DNA from: Datura wrightii
Taxonomy: Eukaryota > Streptophyta > Magnoliopsida > Solanales > Solanaceae
Direction of reading: 5' to 3'
Length of the DNA stretch: 64,000 nt
Assembly (NCBI GenBank): GCA_035772735.1
Contig: JASDFA010000018.1
Span: 137,335,501 to 137,399,500 of the forward strand
A program made the translations under genes and the position numbers. Shown piece by piece: positions 33,237 to 45,380 of the stretch (position 1 is its first letter; each line of letters starts with the position of its first letter). The notes under the pieces were generated by a model that saw nothing but the letters and a program-made list of their open reading frames with translations, did not search any database and was not told where the DNA came from.

Positions 33237-35533
33237 TATCACGACCTGAACGTACACCCGAATCGTAGACAAGGGACAAGGAACCCTGAGGGACCCTAAG
33301 TCGACCCATGTCTCATGCATACAACTAATCTCATTCAAATAAGCGAAATGATAATCATAGAAACATAGCAGAATGTAATCATAACATAACATTATAAAAT
33401 ACTAGATGTACACATAAGCTGAATACTACACATGGTTTGAAATCCTCTACTACATATGATAGGTTGATGGGACAACATCCCCAACTAACCCAAACAATAC
33501 TAAAATGTTATGTAAAATAAAAGTATATCAAACTGCCCTCGGAACATGAGGACTCACCCATAAGCTGAGAACGTAAGCTGAGATGGACTAAGGATAAGGA
33601 TAAGCTTGAGATTCAGACCCTGTATCATGAAACAATGCAGCATAGAAAGTATGCAGTCAGTACGTGGAATGTACTGAGTATGAAAGGTAAGTAAAATGGA
33701 CATTTCAAAGTAAATAAATCTCGTAAATAATATAAGAGAAGGACATCATGCTTACATCAAAATCTACGTAATATAACATAAGGCTCAAGGCTTCCAAATC
33801 ATTCATAATCATTCTTCTTCATAATCATAACTAAACTTTTTCAAAAGATAACTTGAGTCACAACATAAACATAACAATGCATAAAATATGTGGAACAATA
33901 GGAGAACTCGTCATAACCAACACCATCATGGTAGAGCCTTTCTTGATGCCCCATTGTCTCGCTCAAGTGGGCAGACCCGACCCTGGCTTGCTAGGCGAGG
34001 GTCATGCATAAGGAGTGATATCACATTTTAGGGGATCATTATCATTACATCATATCATTAGAAACCCATGGTGGCACGTGGTTATGAGACACCGACGTAG
34101 TCCTTTGAACGCCGAGCTGCTCGGTGCTAGACACAGCTCTCAAAAACATGCATATAGGGTCATACATAAATCAATAACATCATGCATCAAGATTCATTGG
34201 CTAAAATATAACATTTGTCATCATTGATCCCCTTTAAAACATGCTTAGCCAAGAATCAAGGGCCTTTTCATCGGCCAATATCATAAATCAATAAATCATG
34301 TAATTCCCTTCATAAATCATAAATCATTCTTTAACATGTGGGCATTGCCCAATAAATCATCATATTCAATTCTTTCAAAATATGCTCATAAACATGGGTA
34401 ACTTAAATTCATGATTTTCCGTCATCAATAAACTTAAAATATGGAGTATTCATCATAAATCATAACTTCCATGAACTTTCATCAAATGGGCATTTTGGAT
34501 TTAAAATCTTGAAACATGATTTAAAGAAAATAATAATAAACCACCATTCATAATTTAATAATTAAAAATAAATTAAATCATACCCATAAAGAGAAATCAC
34601 AATTTCATGCATTTGAGTAAAACCCCATAGACTTGAATAGGAGAATCCATGATTTTAAATTGAGATTTGGGCATGGGTGGGGAAGGATTTAACCCATTGT
34701 AAAACCCCACATACCTAGAAATGAATTGACTCAAAGTTCCTTGAACACCCACAAAGAAATTGATGGAAACTTGGGGAAGAAGACCTTGAATCTCCAAAAA
34801 TCTCTCTAAAGTTCTTGCATGAGAATGGCCATACATAAAGGACTTAACTCCTATTATCACACTCAAAAAATATAGAAAATGATGTATTTTACGGTCTAAA
34901 AGCATGGCAAAGTTGGAAATTCCCTTAAAATTATTTTCCTAAAAACTGTCCCAAACAGACCAATGACCGACTCAATGGGTCGTGGAAACATACCATGACT
35001 TGTGGTATCGAGTTATTGAGTCCACTTCCTCTTAACACATCTCAGATCCTTCTGAAGACATGTCAGGATGAGTCATTACATCAAACCACGGGTTGTTGAA
35101 TTGACCGTCGTCAACTTCTTGACCAACCTAACTTCCCTTTCCACGAGTCCCACCACGACTCGTGGTGCCCTCCAGTGAGTTGTGGTCTCAATCTGTTGTA
35201 AGCACTGGACATTTCAACCCATAAACAATGACTAGAAAAAATGGGTCATCACTTCTCACCATGTATCATTGGATGCCCCGTGGGTTCCCTATCAACCTAT
35301 GTTCGGTCCTTCTATCGACTGGTAACAACGACTCGTTGTTCCTAACAACAAGTCGTTACACTATCTGTTGTCACCACTGCCTCCCTGAACCCCCATTCCA
35401 TGATTGCTTTCGACGACTCATGTTATCCACCCACGAGTCATTGAGTTGTCTGTTCTGTGATGTTTTTGCTAGTTTTCTGCATTTTTCAAATTCACCTCCC
35501 GAGTCTATTCTTAGGCTTTCCCGGGGTATTACA
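33237..35533 (-). repeat. B 5' LTR
   Basis: 2297 bp, direct repeat of 17687-19980, first bases changed from tg to ta. Ends tattaca. Carries the island at its right end. Confidence 0.93.
34965..35460 (-). promoter_or_regulatory. Palindrome island, B 5' LTR
   Basis: Includes accacgactcgtggt at 35152-35166, a perfect 15-bp odd palindrome (7+1+7), and many decayed copies such as ccatgacttgtgg. Matches the island at 19395-19960. Confidence 0.62.
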
Positions 35534-35538
35534 CCCGG
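35534..35538. repeat. Target site duplication of B, right copy (cccgg)
   Basis: Exact match to 17682-17686. E's LTR continues with ggtttatggggg, matching E's 5' LTR near 11580. Confidence 0.92.
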
Positions 35539-36436
35539 GTTTATGGGGGATCAAGTAGGTTAACTCTATACTGATTGTACCTTCTAGGATTATGGGGACC
35601 TGGCTAGGTTCTATACTTACTTTCTAAATATAGCTTATGAATATATAATCATACAGCTTACGCTCTTACTTGTATAGATATCTACTAGATGCAGGCTATT
35701 GTTATAAAACCATACTGGTTAACTTCTGCTCCTTTTAACTGATTACTTTCAGTTCTTTATCAGCTTCTATTCAATTATTATTATTTCCTTACATACTCGG
35801 TACATATTGTACTGATGCCGACGTATGAGGCGCTGCATACTTGCTTGCAGATTCAGACAGATAGGTTTTGGGACCTCCTAGCAGCTATTCAGAGTCAACA
35901 GATTGGTCAGCTCCTTTCATTCGGAGTTGCCAAATTCGAGAGGTTTTCCTGTGTTATTTTGTATTATTTTTGGTAGGCTGGGGCCCTGTCCTAACCAAAA
36001 ATTTTCACTCTTATAGGCTTTCACAACACAGTCTTCGATTCCTAGCTAGTTGTGTGTTGTTGGTCGTGTGGGGCCTATATATGTTATTCTCTATGTGTTG
36101 GTCGTGCGGGGCCTATTTTAGCTATCCGTTAGCAGCCTTGTCGATTGTAGTTTATATAGAACTACTTTCCTTCTTTTTGATATGACTTAGATAGCATGAT
36201 GGTCTTGTTGGCCCGCATAGGATCCTTTTATTATCGTGATTGCTGGGTTAGCTGTCTTATGCAGGTTATATGTTGCGGCCTAGTCGGCCTAAGACTGTGT
36301 TTATAACAGAGATATAGCCGTTTTTTTTCTTGCTAAGTGCTATTGGCATGAACAAGAAGTGTATGTGTCCACCAGGTCAGCTCAGAGTCCAGTGTAGAAT
36401 TAGGTGCCAGTTATGCCTCCAAGGTGGGGCATGACA
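35539..36436 (+). repeat. E 3' LTR, right part
   Basis: Aligns with 11585-12484 of the 5' LTR and ends ggtggggcatgaca. The next base starts F's RT coding sequence. Confidence 0.88.
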
Positions 36437-38345
36437 GTACCATCCTTTTTTTGCACGAATAGAACTGGGGCACCCCTCGGAGATATATTAGGTCTGATGA
36501 AGCCTTTATGTAAAAGGTCTTTCAACTGTTGCTTGAACTCCTTAATCTTAATTGGATCCATTTAGTGAGGAGTAATTAAGATAGGTTGGGTTTCTGATAG
36601 AAGGTCCATTCAAATATTGATTTCCCGCTCAGGAGGGACTCCCAGATTATCTTTAGCAAAACAAATATGAGAACTCATTTGCGACTAGAAGTAACTGAAG
36701 AGTTGGGGTTTCAGAATAAGAATCCCTGACCTAAACTAAATGATAGAGGTGTCTCTTAGAAATCATTTTTCTAGCCTCAAGGTAAGAGATAAACCAACCC
36801 TTAGGCGCTGAAGTACTACCCTTCCACTCTAGGACTGGTTCATTAGTAAACTAGAACCTAATGACCCTAGTTCTACAGTCGACTAAGGCAAACACAAGAG
36901 TGCAACTAGTCCATACCCAGATTGAGGTCAAAATCAACCATATCTAGCTCTACTAAATCAACTATGGTGACTTTCTGTAAATCAGTGACTAGGCAATTTC
37001 TGTATACCTGACTGGCTCTAACTGATTCACCAGCAGAAGTATAGACTGAGAATGGTTCTGAGAGGATTTTTGGACTAATAACAAACTGAACTTCAATGTA
37101 AGGTGTCACAAAGGAGAGTATGTCTCTTGGATCTAATAAAGCAAAAACATCAATCTGGATGAGACGTAACATATAGTGACTACGTCAAGTGAGTTCTCCT
37201 AGTCCTAGTGAAAGGATAAGGAATAGAAATTGTTTTGGCACGGAACACCTCCACTTGTGCCTGATGTAGTGACTTGCTGAGCTGAGTGAGCTATCGGAGT
37301 TGCTGATGTAGTGGATTGGGCCTTCCCCCCGTCAGGCTGACAGTCAGTTCCTCTATTTGTGGCCAAACTTGACACAACCAAAACAACCCTTTTTTCTATG
37401 ATTACACTCACCGGGATGGTTCTTACCATACTTCCAGCATGCTAAGAATGTGTGGCTTCTGGAGACATGATTCATAGATTGAGAGCCTGATGCTCTACCC
37501 TTCCAATCATTGTGGGGTCTGAGAGGAGGAGCACCAACTGAAGAGGGTCTGGGGCTCTTTGCTGCTACTGCTGTAAGTGTACCACCGCTCAATATCTACT
37601 ATGAGTACTTGAACTGACCTGTCCTTGCCTGCTTACTCTCCTTTTCTATTTCTTTTAGTTTCTCCTTCTCAATGTGCTGAGCATAGATCATGAGCTTTGA
37701 AATGTCCATATCACTAATAAGCATGGCAGTCCTTCATACCTTCACCACTAAGTCTGAGACTCCTGACACAAATTTTCTCATTCGAGCCCTAGGTTCCGCC
37801 ACCATCTCTGGAGCTTACTCTTTAATAGTCATAGAGTTTTGCTTCAGATTGACAAACTCCTCCACCTTTTCTCCCCTAGATTCCAGGGAAAGAACCTTTC
37901 TAAGAATACTGTCACAAATTAATTCCACTCCTCTGAACCTACACCAACCTGTCTTCCCTCTTTCCATTGTCTATACCATATCTGAGTCACTCCTATCAAT
38001 TGATAAGCGGCTAAGTTTGCACACTTAACGCAGGTAACACCCATGATTTGGGAGATCTTCTTAACCTTGTCAATAAAGTCCTATGGGTGCTCATCTACCT
38101 TTCACCCGTGAGACTCTAGGGGATTCTTCCGAGTGAAATCCCAAACTCTGGCAGCAGTTGCATTCCCATGTTGATTAACCGATGAAACGACCTACTAATT
38201 GACCTAGTTGGTCACAACCTAGGTGAGCAGCTAAATTGCAGCCCGAAACATAGCATGTGACACTTGCTAGTCCTGAGGGGCTGTTGGAGCTAGCAGTAGT
38301 TACTAGTTTGCATTTCTTTTCCTTCTGACATTAGCTCTTCCGAAA
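36437..38345 (-). pseudogene. F gag, protease and RT start (interrupted by E)
   Basis: Minus-strand Tekay-type coding remnant. From right to left: gag near 38345-37600 in pieces (KVDEHP, VKCANLAAYQLIGVTQIWY), a zinc-knuckle region with CFGCVKFGHK near 37380-37420, and protease at 36906-37172 with LLDPRDILSFVTPYI, where the catalytic D-S/L-G-A is lost. RT starts at 36437-36500 with SPRGAPVLFVQKKDGT, cut exactly where E's LTR ends. Many stops and shifts. This is the oldest identifiable layer of the left stack. Confidence 0.82.
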
Positions 38346-38540
38346 GGAATTTTCTGTCAACGTATTTTGCACGAGTTAGAAGGATATTAGAGTTTCACAC
38401 TCTATCACACAATGAGAATAATAAAATAAGGAAGTATCCTAAAACACCCTATAGCCTCTTCCACATAAGTGTGGTGTGCTTCACACCCTTGAAAAAAGAC
38501 TCTACATGACGTGACTTTCAAACATCCTAGGACACACTAA

Positions 38541-38559
38541 ACCTGATGTTCTATACCAA
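38541..38559 (-). other. F primer binding site, tRNA-Met type
   Basis: Minus strand ttggtatagaacatcagg, decayed version of TGGTATCAGAGC, next to the LTR boundary near 38563. Confidence 0.65.
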
Positions 38560-38562
38560 GTT

Positions 38563-38761
38563 TTCCATCACTCAAGTCTACATACCGGTCGTAAACACGG
38601 TGCCTAGAACCATGAATGGCTCCAAGCTAACCCATGGCATAGCATAATTCTATCATGAATGTCACTTAGAATGAAAATTGAGTGGTAGCATAAATAATTT
38701 TATAACATACGAGTATGAATGTTGATATAACCTAGATAAACTGAAGTTGGCTGAATACTAC
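38563..38761 (-). repeat. F 5' LTR fragment
   Basis: 'atcactcaagtctacataccgg' and 'ctaacccatggcat' match the starts of the B and C LTRs, and the end 'gctgaatactac' matches B LTR near 17869-17881. It is cut at 38761 by A2 and I do not find its continuation on A2's far side. Confidence 0.7.
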
Positions 38762-38999
38762 TGATCTTGGGCAAATTTATATGCCCAAGTGATACTCAAA
38801 TGTGTCATTTTAGCCTTGGTTGTCTATCAATGTTTATACATTCTCATGTGATTGATAATAAAATGTGAATTTATACTAACCAACATGATTAGCGTTGTTT
38901 TGTAGGTGAAATATAATTTTGGGAAGCTAAAATGTGTGTTGGGAGAGATCGGGGTTGGACTCGAATGTTAGCAAAGGACAAAGCATTGGAAGGCACAAA

Positions 39000-39245
39000 T
39001 TAAAGGGGCTCCGCGATGGAGCCGTGTCACGCTGCCATCGCGGAGGCCTTCGGCCTGGATAGAGAATTTTTGGCCAAATTCCAGTGAAGGTGCGCGTTGG
39101 GGCCGTGGCATGTTGTCCTAGCCCCACGTTGCACGCCGTGCCACGTTGGGCCTTATTACCTGGAAACTCAATTTCCAGTAAGGGTCCACGTCAGTGGGTG
39201 TCACAGAGGCAGTGCTCCACGATGCACTCCGTGACACGTTGCTTG
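39000..39245 (+). promoter_or_regulatory. Palindrome island upstream of TATA, A2 LTR
   Basis: ccgcgatggagccgtgtcac, gccatcgcggagg, and cagtgctcc...cactccgtgacac words, same family as A1. Ends 25 bases before the TATA box. Confidence 0.7.
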
Positions 39246-39270
39246 TTATTCCGGGAAAAATTCCCACTAG

Positions 39271-39278
39271 TATAAATA
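39271..39278 (+). promoter_or_regulatory. TATA box of A2 LTR
   Basis: TATAAATA followed by gaacacttagg; conserved in all three A-family LTRs here. Confidence 0.8.
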
Positions 39279-40191
39279 GAACACTTAGGTTGATTTTTAA
39301 TAATGCTGACTTGGTGGAGCAAGAACGTGGGTTACAGGCAGTTGAGGGGATGAAAATCTCAGGGTTTTTCTCTATCTCCTTCTTCTTTAATTCAATTGCT
39401 TGTATGCTTAACACTCATTTAACGATGTTTAATCCACAAATGAGTGGCTAATTCCTCTTCTTGCTGAGGTTAAGAACAATGGTATTGAAATGTGATTGTT
39501 GATTAAGTTGGTTTTTCATCTTTTCTTCCATGGTTGTTCTATTGATTCTTGTTCTTACTGCATTAATGTGTGGCCTATGTTAATGTATATCTTAAAAGTC
39601 CGGTTTCAGTCGAGAGAGCAAGAAATTGGAAAGTTGTGAATCAATAGGATATGATCTTTTCTTAGTTTGGGAAAATTGAGAATTGATTTACCTTCAGGAT
39701 AGAAATATAGCTGAAAGTCATATTAGTCAATTAAGGAACCGGTTATGTAGGGCTAGAACATGAATTTCGTTTAATCACAGAAATGTAGGTGGACGGTTCA
39801 TGATTCTTAAGTTGGGTTAAATATGAGAGTTTTAATCCACTGGCAATAGTTCTTGACTAGCAACCGGAGGAAATATTAACCACATTATATTGATAATTTA
39901 TTTCTTTACATGTTCATTTAACCTCAGCATGCTCACATTCATAGTTCAGACTCACATTAGATATTCGTTTTAGACTTAGCATACAATTAGAAATCAAAAT
40001 ATATCAAACTCTTCTCTGCACAGTTGTCTTCATTTTTAGAGTTAAAGTATAGTAACACTTAAGTAGTTTTTACCTTATCCTAGTCCCTGTGGGATTGATA
40101 CTTGACTTACTTAAGCCACTTTACTACTTGTTCGACCACGTGCACTTACATGTAGCTTTATACCCAAAGCAGAAAAACCCGAACAAGTTTT

Positions 40192-40209
40192 TGGCGTCGT
40201 TGCCGGGGA
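40192..40209 (+). other. A2 primer binding site, tRNA-Asp type
   Basis: TGGCGTCGTTGCCGGGGA, one base off the Athila-type site, six bases inside the LTR. Confidence 0.87.
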
Positions 40210-40330
40210 CTGGCAATTGGTGAATTTTTCTTAAGTGTTAATTTACTATATTTTTTTCTTAGTATTGACAACTTGGTCTTAGCCTGTATTTTGCAGATAT
40301 AATCTCTGTTGAACACTGGCAAGAGACAAG

Positions 40331-41485
40331 GAGCTGGTGGACTCATATTTAGATCCTGAAAGACTATTTCATCGTCAGCGGAGAGAAGCTCTAGAGAGAA
40401 AGCTGCAGTTGCTCAAACAAACAATCATGGAGCAACAACAGAATCCACCAGTAGTATGGGCAATGTTAGTGCCTGAGGAAGTAGCAGCTAGGCCGGTTCG
40501 CGAGGTGGCAATCCCACATGCTAACAATGTCACATCTAGCATCTGCAAACCTGAGCCAGGAGGGAGGTTCGAGCTCAAACAAAACATGGTGTAATTGCTG
40601 CACACCAGTGGGCAGTTCACAGGTCTCCCTCATGAGGATCCACAGCAGCATCTCCAAAATTTTTTGGAGATAAGTAACACTTACATCCCCGCTGGAGTGT
40701 CATCGGATTATGTCAAGCTTACATTGTTCCCATTCTCACTATTGGGAGAAGCCAAGAGGTGGTTGAAAGCTGAGCCACCTAATTTTATTACTACGTGGGA
40801 TGATCTTGCAAGGAAATTCTTGATACAATTTTTTCCATCCGGTAAAATAGCAAGACTTAGAAGTCAAATTCTATGTTTTAAACAGAGAGAGGGAGAGAAT
40901 CTATATCAGGCTTGGGAGAGATTCAAGTCCATGTTGCGGGATTGTCCTCATCATCATCAATCCAATGATGTGCTGGTGCACACTTTTATACAGGGCTTGG
41001 AACCCCACACAAAAATCTTTCTAGACTCAGCAGCTGGGGGGCAAGCATTGGAGAAAACTTATGAGGAGCTGTATACCTTGTTAAATCGTATTTCGCAGGG
41101 CAATCCGGAGTGGAATGCTGATTCGTCAAGAGGAGGAACAAGGAAAGCAGCAGAAGTTCTAGAAGTGGATGCTTTTACAGCTATTGCTGCACAGATAGCT
41201 GCTTTACAGAATCAACTCAACACCCACTTCAGTAACATGACAATGAACCAGACTCAAGCCCCAGTGAATGCAGTGCAGCAGATTTGGTGTGAAGTATGCG
41301 AGAGTAGTGAGCACTCAGCTGAGTGTTGTGGAGCAAATCCTGACTCGATGAACTTTGTGGGAAATGTACAGAGGAACAACCACCAACAATATGGCAACAA
41401 CTACAATTCCAACAGGAGGAATCATCCGAATTTCTCTTGGGGTAGCAACAACCATCAAGGGCAAAGTTTGAGTCAGGGGGCGTAG
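40331..41485 (+). pseudogene. Gag of A2
   Basis: Same protein as in A1: PERLFHRQRREALERK, capsid core WLKAEPPNFITTWDDLARKF, CX2CX4HX4C knuckle starting CEVC near 41290. Stops: TAA at 40592-40594 (CAA in A1) and a TAG ending this part at 41483-41485. As in A1 there is no in-frame ATG before LVDS; a TGA lies just upstream and a ttttgcag acceptor-like site at about 40289-40296. The open 40595-41485 stretch is the best preserved. Confidence 0.85.
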
Positions 41486-42715
41486 AGGAATCAAGGAAGG
41501 CAACAGAACTATCAGGAACAATATTGAAACAACAATGCACCTCCTCCACCACCATCACCCAGCATTGAGGAGATTTTCAAGACGATGATAGCTAACCAAG
41601 CTCAATTGCAGGCTGACTATGTGAAATTGGCAGCCGAGGTGAAGAACAACCAGTTAGCTACTAAGGCACTTGAATATCAATTTGGGAAATTTGCTGGAGC
41701 CCAAAACACCAGGTCTAGAGGATGACTTCCAAGCGACACAGATCCCAACCCCAAGCAGGTGAATGCGGTGACCACAAGGAGTGGTTTGCAGCTTAAAGAG
41801 ATGGAACCAGAAAGACCACCTCAACAATCGGGAGCAGCAGAAGTTGAGAGGGAGCAAAGTGATGAGAGGTGGAAGAAAAAGGAAGCTGAATCAGAAAGAC
41901 CACCACCCCCGTTCCCTCAAAGATTAAAGAAACACAAGGAGGAGGCGTTTTTCAAGAAATTCATGGAGGTGCTGAAACAGGTACATATTAACTTACCTCT
42001 TGTTGATGTTTAGCAGGGAGTGCCAAAGTATGCAAAGTACATTAAGGACATCATGGCGAACAAAAGTCGGTTGACTGAGTATGCTACGGTAGCTCTCACG
42101 GAGGAGTGCACTTCCCGGATACAAAACCAACTGCCCACAAAGCTCAAAGATCCTAGGAGCTTTACTATACAAATTACAATTGGGCAGAGTATTCGAGATT
42201 GCGGATTATGTGATTTGGGAGCGAGCATTAATTTGATGCCGTCATCGGTATTCAAGAAGTTAGGTCTAGGGAGTCCTAGACCAACAACAGTGATCTTGCA
42301 ACTAGCGGATCGGTCCTTAGCCAGACCTGATGGCATTGTGGAGGATGTGCTGGTGCATGTGGGCTCCCTTATCTTCCCGGTAGATTTTGTTCTGCTGGAT
42401 TTTGAGCCAGACGCGGAAGTCCCATTTATTTTGGGACATCCTTTCTTAGCGACCGGGAAAGCGCTGATTGATGTAACTGCAGGGAAGCTAATCATGCGAG
42501 CACACGACAATGTGGAAGTGTTCGATGTATACAAGGCCACCAAGCTCCCGACTGAGTACGAGGAACTCTCGGTGATCAACGTGATTGATCGAGCTGATGA
42601 TGTGCGGATAGTTGAATCACGAGAGTTATTGGGAAAACCACCGGAGCGATGTAAGCACTACTGGGGTGAGGAAGGTGGTCGAGAGAAAACGTCCATCACC
42701 CTAGAAGATGATTGA
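41486..42715 (+). pseudogene. Gag C-terminus plus aspartic protease, A2
   Basis: Continues the gag frame. Stops at 41525-41527 (TGA; CGA in A1), 41723-41725 (TGA) and 42011-42013 (TAG). The last part is open from 42020: IQNQLPTKLKD, CDLGASINLMP active site near 42210, FILGHPFLATGK near 42430. Ends TLEDD at 42714, at the same place as A1 and again with no RT after it. Confidence 0.85.
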
Positions 42716-42754
42716 GCTGAATGATGTCGAGCCGCGATGGTTAACCAGGCACTG

Positions 42755-42772
42755 CACGGGAGGCAACCCGTG
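42755..42772 (+). other. Conserved hairpin after protease (A2)
   Basis: Arms cacggg and cccgtg with loop aggcaa; same element as 6009-6026. Confidence 0.7.
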
Positions 42773-43004
42773 AAATTTTTCTTTGTAAATTGTGAATAGA
42801 TTTCTTTTTTCTTTTTTTTCATGATTAACAACAAAAATTTTAGTTTTTATTTTTGTTTTTATTTTTATTTTGAGTGAAACCTATAATTCTAACCAATTTC
42901 TTACTGTAAGATGAATTTCAGGTTGAACGGAAGATAAATGTGCAAGGGATTGCAAAGGAAAATTTGAGGTATGAAAAATAATAAAAAATTGGCAAAACAG
43001 TGAG

Positions 43005-43205
43005 CTAGGGCGATGGCTCCGTGTCACGGAGGAGGGCCTCCGCGTTACCCTCCGTGACACGTTGAGGTGTAAATCTAGAATTTTTAAAATTCTAGAACAC
43101 CCACGCGATAGCTCCGTGTCACGGAGGGCATGCTCCGCGTTACCCTCCGTGACACGTTGAAGTGTATATCGCGATGGGTCACACCGGGTCGCTGCGTGAC
43201 TCGCG
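43005..43205 (+). promoter_or_regulatory. Internal palindrome island upstream of ORF2, A2
   Basis: Two perfect 15-bp odd palindromes, ctccgtg-t-cacggag, at 43017-43031 and 43112-43126, each paired at a distance with cctccgtgacacg. A cactttttaacc stretch follows. The second unit differs from its A1 counterpart, which matches the LTR word order instead. Confidence 0.65.
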
Positions 43206-43357
43206 CAAATTTCCCACTTTTTAACCTCGATTCCCCCTCAATTTTCCTCATTTCTCATACCCTCCGCGACCAACCTCCCAGAAACCCCTCCCCCTCAACG
43301 TGACACGGACTTAGGCCAAGAATTTCATCGAGTTTTCATCAATTCTTAAAATTCAAG

Positions 43358-44036
43358 GTATGTTCTTCAACTCTATTTCAATTCGTGTCGAATTTTTTCG
43401 ATATTGAACATGTGATATGATCTAAACTTTCCCTAAGTAGAAATTAAGCTTAAATTCAATTGAATTATTGTTGATTGATGTTCGCAGTATCATTGTGATT
43501 GCTTGAACTCGTTAATTACATAGTTTAATTGAATTTTCGATAAAATCATAGCTAGGGCTTGCCTTTGAGTTTGAAATGGAAAAATTTAGTGAACTAGTGA
43601 AATTCATGCTGGGTTGTACATGTTGAGTAAGATGAGTCGATGTGCTAACTGTTACTATGCTAAAAGACCGACAGATTCTCGGGTGAAGGAAATATTGGAA
43701 TTTGCAAGAATTGGGTGAATTGTAGAGGATCATATAGTTAAATTTTTCTTTTGTTTCTCCTTGCTAAGTGCTATGGGATAAAATGTTAGTGATGGTAAGG
43801 ATTGCGGTTAGCTGTACGAAGTCTGAATAGTACATAAAATATATACCGTCAAATTATCCAAATGCACTAAGCATAGTGGTTATGTTTTGTTGTTTGTTTG
43901 TGTAAATAAGTACGATCTTGTCGTAATGTTGTAATTTTAGCTAAGGACTAAGTGTGGGGTAGCCTAGCTTAACCCACCCTTAGTTGAAGCTAATGTTCAT
44001 TGCATTAACATTAAACTTGTCTGTTTGGTTTGACAG
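43358..44036 (+). other. Putative intron in ORF2 leader, A2
   Basis: Donor caag|gtatgttc and acceptor ggtttgacag|gaaca, 679 bp, ending 5 nt before the ATG at 44042. Both sites are kept in A1. A ctaagtgtggggtagcc run lies inside near 43949. Confidence 0.6.
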
Positions 44037-44041
44037 GAACA

Positions 44042-45155
44042 ATGGCAAGCAGGCAAGACAAGGGAAAAGGCGCATCAACATTTGGCACCGGAAGAAAAAG
44101 AATCAGACTGGGCACAGCGGTCCCAGCAGCACTAGCGGTTCCACGCGAACCATTGGCACAGGAGTTCCCTAGGATTGTCCATGGGATCGAGGCAGCTGGG
44201 CTGAACTTCATCTTTAGAGCCCAAATAATGCAACTTGCACTTGATTCGGGAATTCCACGCCAATTGGAACCCGACTCTCAGAAGTCACACCATCAAAATA
44301 AGGGGGAAAATAGTCACTTTTGAGCCCCACCACCTCAATGCTATCCTAGGGGCGCGGGACACAAACGCCCACGTGCTTCGACAGCTAAATATCACTCCAC
44401 CATATGCGGACATCAGACGCACTTTGTGTGGAACCCGATCAATAGCTCGGTGGAGCAGACATAAGGAGAGGGGCTACCATCAGACTTTTCCCTACTCACA
44501 GATGAACAGGGAAGACAGGATATGGCTTAAGATTGTGTGTTCCTGCCTAATCCCGGGGGTGCATATGACGGATGTAACCCGGGATCGTGTATGCTTGGTG
44601 TACGCCCTGATGAAAGGGCTAGAGATCAATGTGGGGGCGGTGATTATCTCCGCCATGAAGAGAGCCCAGTTGCATCAGGGGCACAGATACAGATTTGGTG
44701 GATTACTCATCATATTCTTGAGGGGCCTGGATATTGAGGAAGAGGCCCTTGACTACATCCCGCAGATGGAGCGGAGGGCCTTAGATGTCACCAAAACTAA
44801 GGCACCCGACACCACCCACAGGCCCTTTCTTACACTTACCGAGCGACGTGCTCGGGATGATCAGTACATGGCTCGCATGTACGGGATGCAGATGCTCCAG
44901 CTGCGGATAGGCGGGAGGCCGGAAACAGAAGAGGAGCTATGGCAGCTTGAACTAGACTACCCTTTTGGCAAAAATGCCAAGGCTCTATGCCGAGTGGGGC
45001 CAGCTTTTGTAGAGCCCACGGATGATGATGTCCCCACAGATGAGGAGACACGTAGTGAGGACTTCGATGTGGAGTCCGATGATGACAATGGGGGTGATTC
45101 AGACATGGGAGACGAGTCAGCAGCACCTGATGAAGAAGTGGAGTATTTTGATTGA
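44042..45155 (+). pseudogene. ORF2 of A2: putative plant transposon protein, frameshifted
   Basis: ATG at 44042 opens MASRQDKGKGAS, matching A1 MTSRQEKGKGAS. Relative to A1 there is an in-frame deletion of about 33 residues after VPAALAVPR, bounded by cacg repeats, and a 2-bp deletion near 44216 that breaks the frame. From 44235 the frame is open to TGA at 45153: REFHANWNP, WSRHKERGYHQ, VYALMKGLEINVG, a 'putative plant transposon protein'-like core, then about 90 acidic residues ending EVEYFD. No known enzymatic motif. Confidence 0.8.
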
Positions 45156-45380
45156 TTAGGGAGTTCCGCTACCCAATTTTTTGTGCTATTTTAATTTCTG
45201 TGGACATTGGGGACAGTGTTCGAGATAAGTGTGGAGTGGGAGTAGTTAGGTGCTGGTTGTGTTGTTGTGTATGTTCTGTTCTATTGTTGTGCTTGTGGAA
45301 AAATTTTGTGACCCTGTGATTTGTGATTGTGAAGTTTTTGTTCGGTATTATAATTAAATGTGAAACTGTTGTGTGTTGAC

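Larger units (their letters stand above)
17687..35533 (-). mobile_element. B: Tekay/Del-type Ty3 chromovirus, interrupted by C
   Basis: LTRs at 17687-19980 and 33237-35533, TSD cccgg, tRNA-Met primer site, and polypurine tract. The minus-strand order is gag, protease, RT, RNase H, integrase, chromodomain. Element C (21835-29993) lies between RNase H and integrase. Every protein domain is broken by stops or frameshifts, so B is dead. Without C it is about 9.7 kb, a normal length for the clade. Confidence 0.93.
38762..40185 (+). repeat. A2 5' LTR
   Basis: 1424 bp, begins tgatcttggg, ends ccgaaca; reverse complement of the A1 LTRs in layout and sequence, with more divergence than they have from each other. 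Confidence 0.9.
38762..45380 (+). mobile_element. A2: Athila-like non-autonomous element, 3' end missing
   Basis: Second copy of the A1 family on the plus strand: LTR, primer site, gag-protease frame, hairpin, island, intron, ORF2. Homology to A1 stops near 45380, before the 3' untranslated region, polypurine tract and 3' LTR. What follows is the 3' end of a different family. No target duplication can be shown. Confidence 0.88.
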
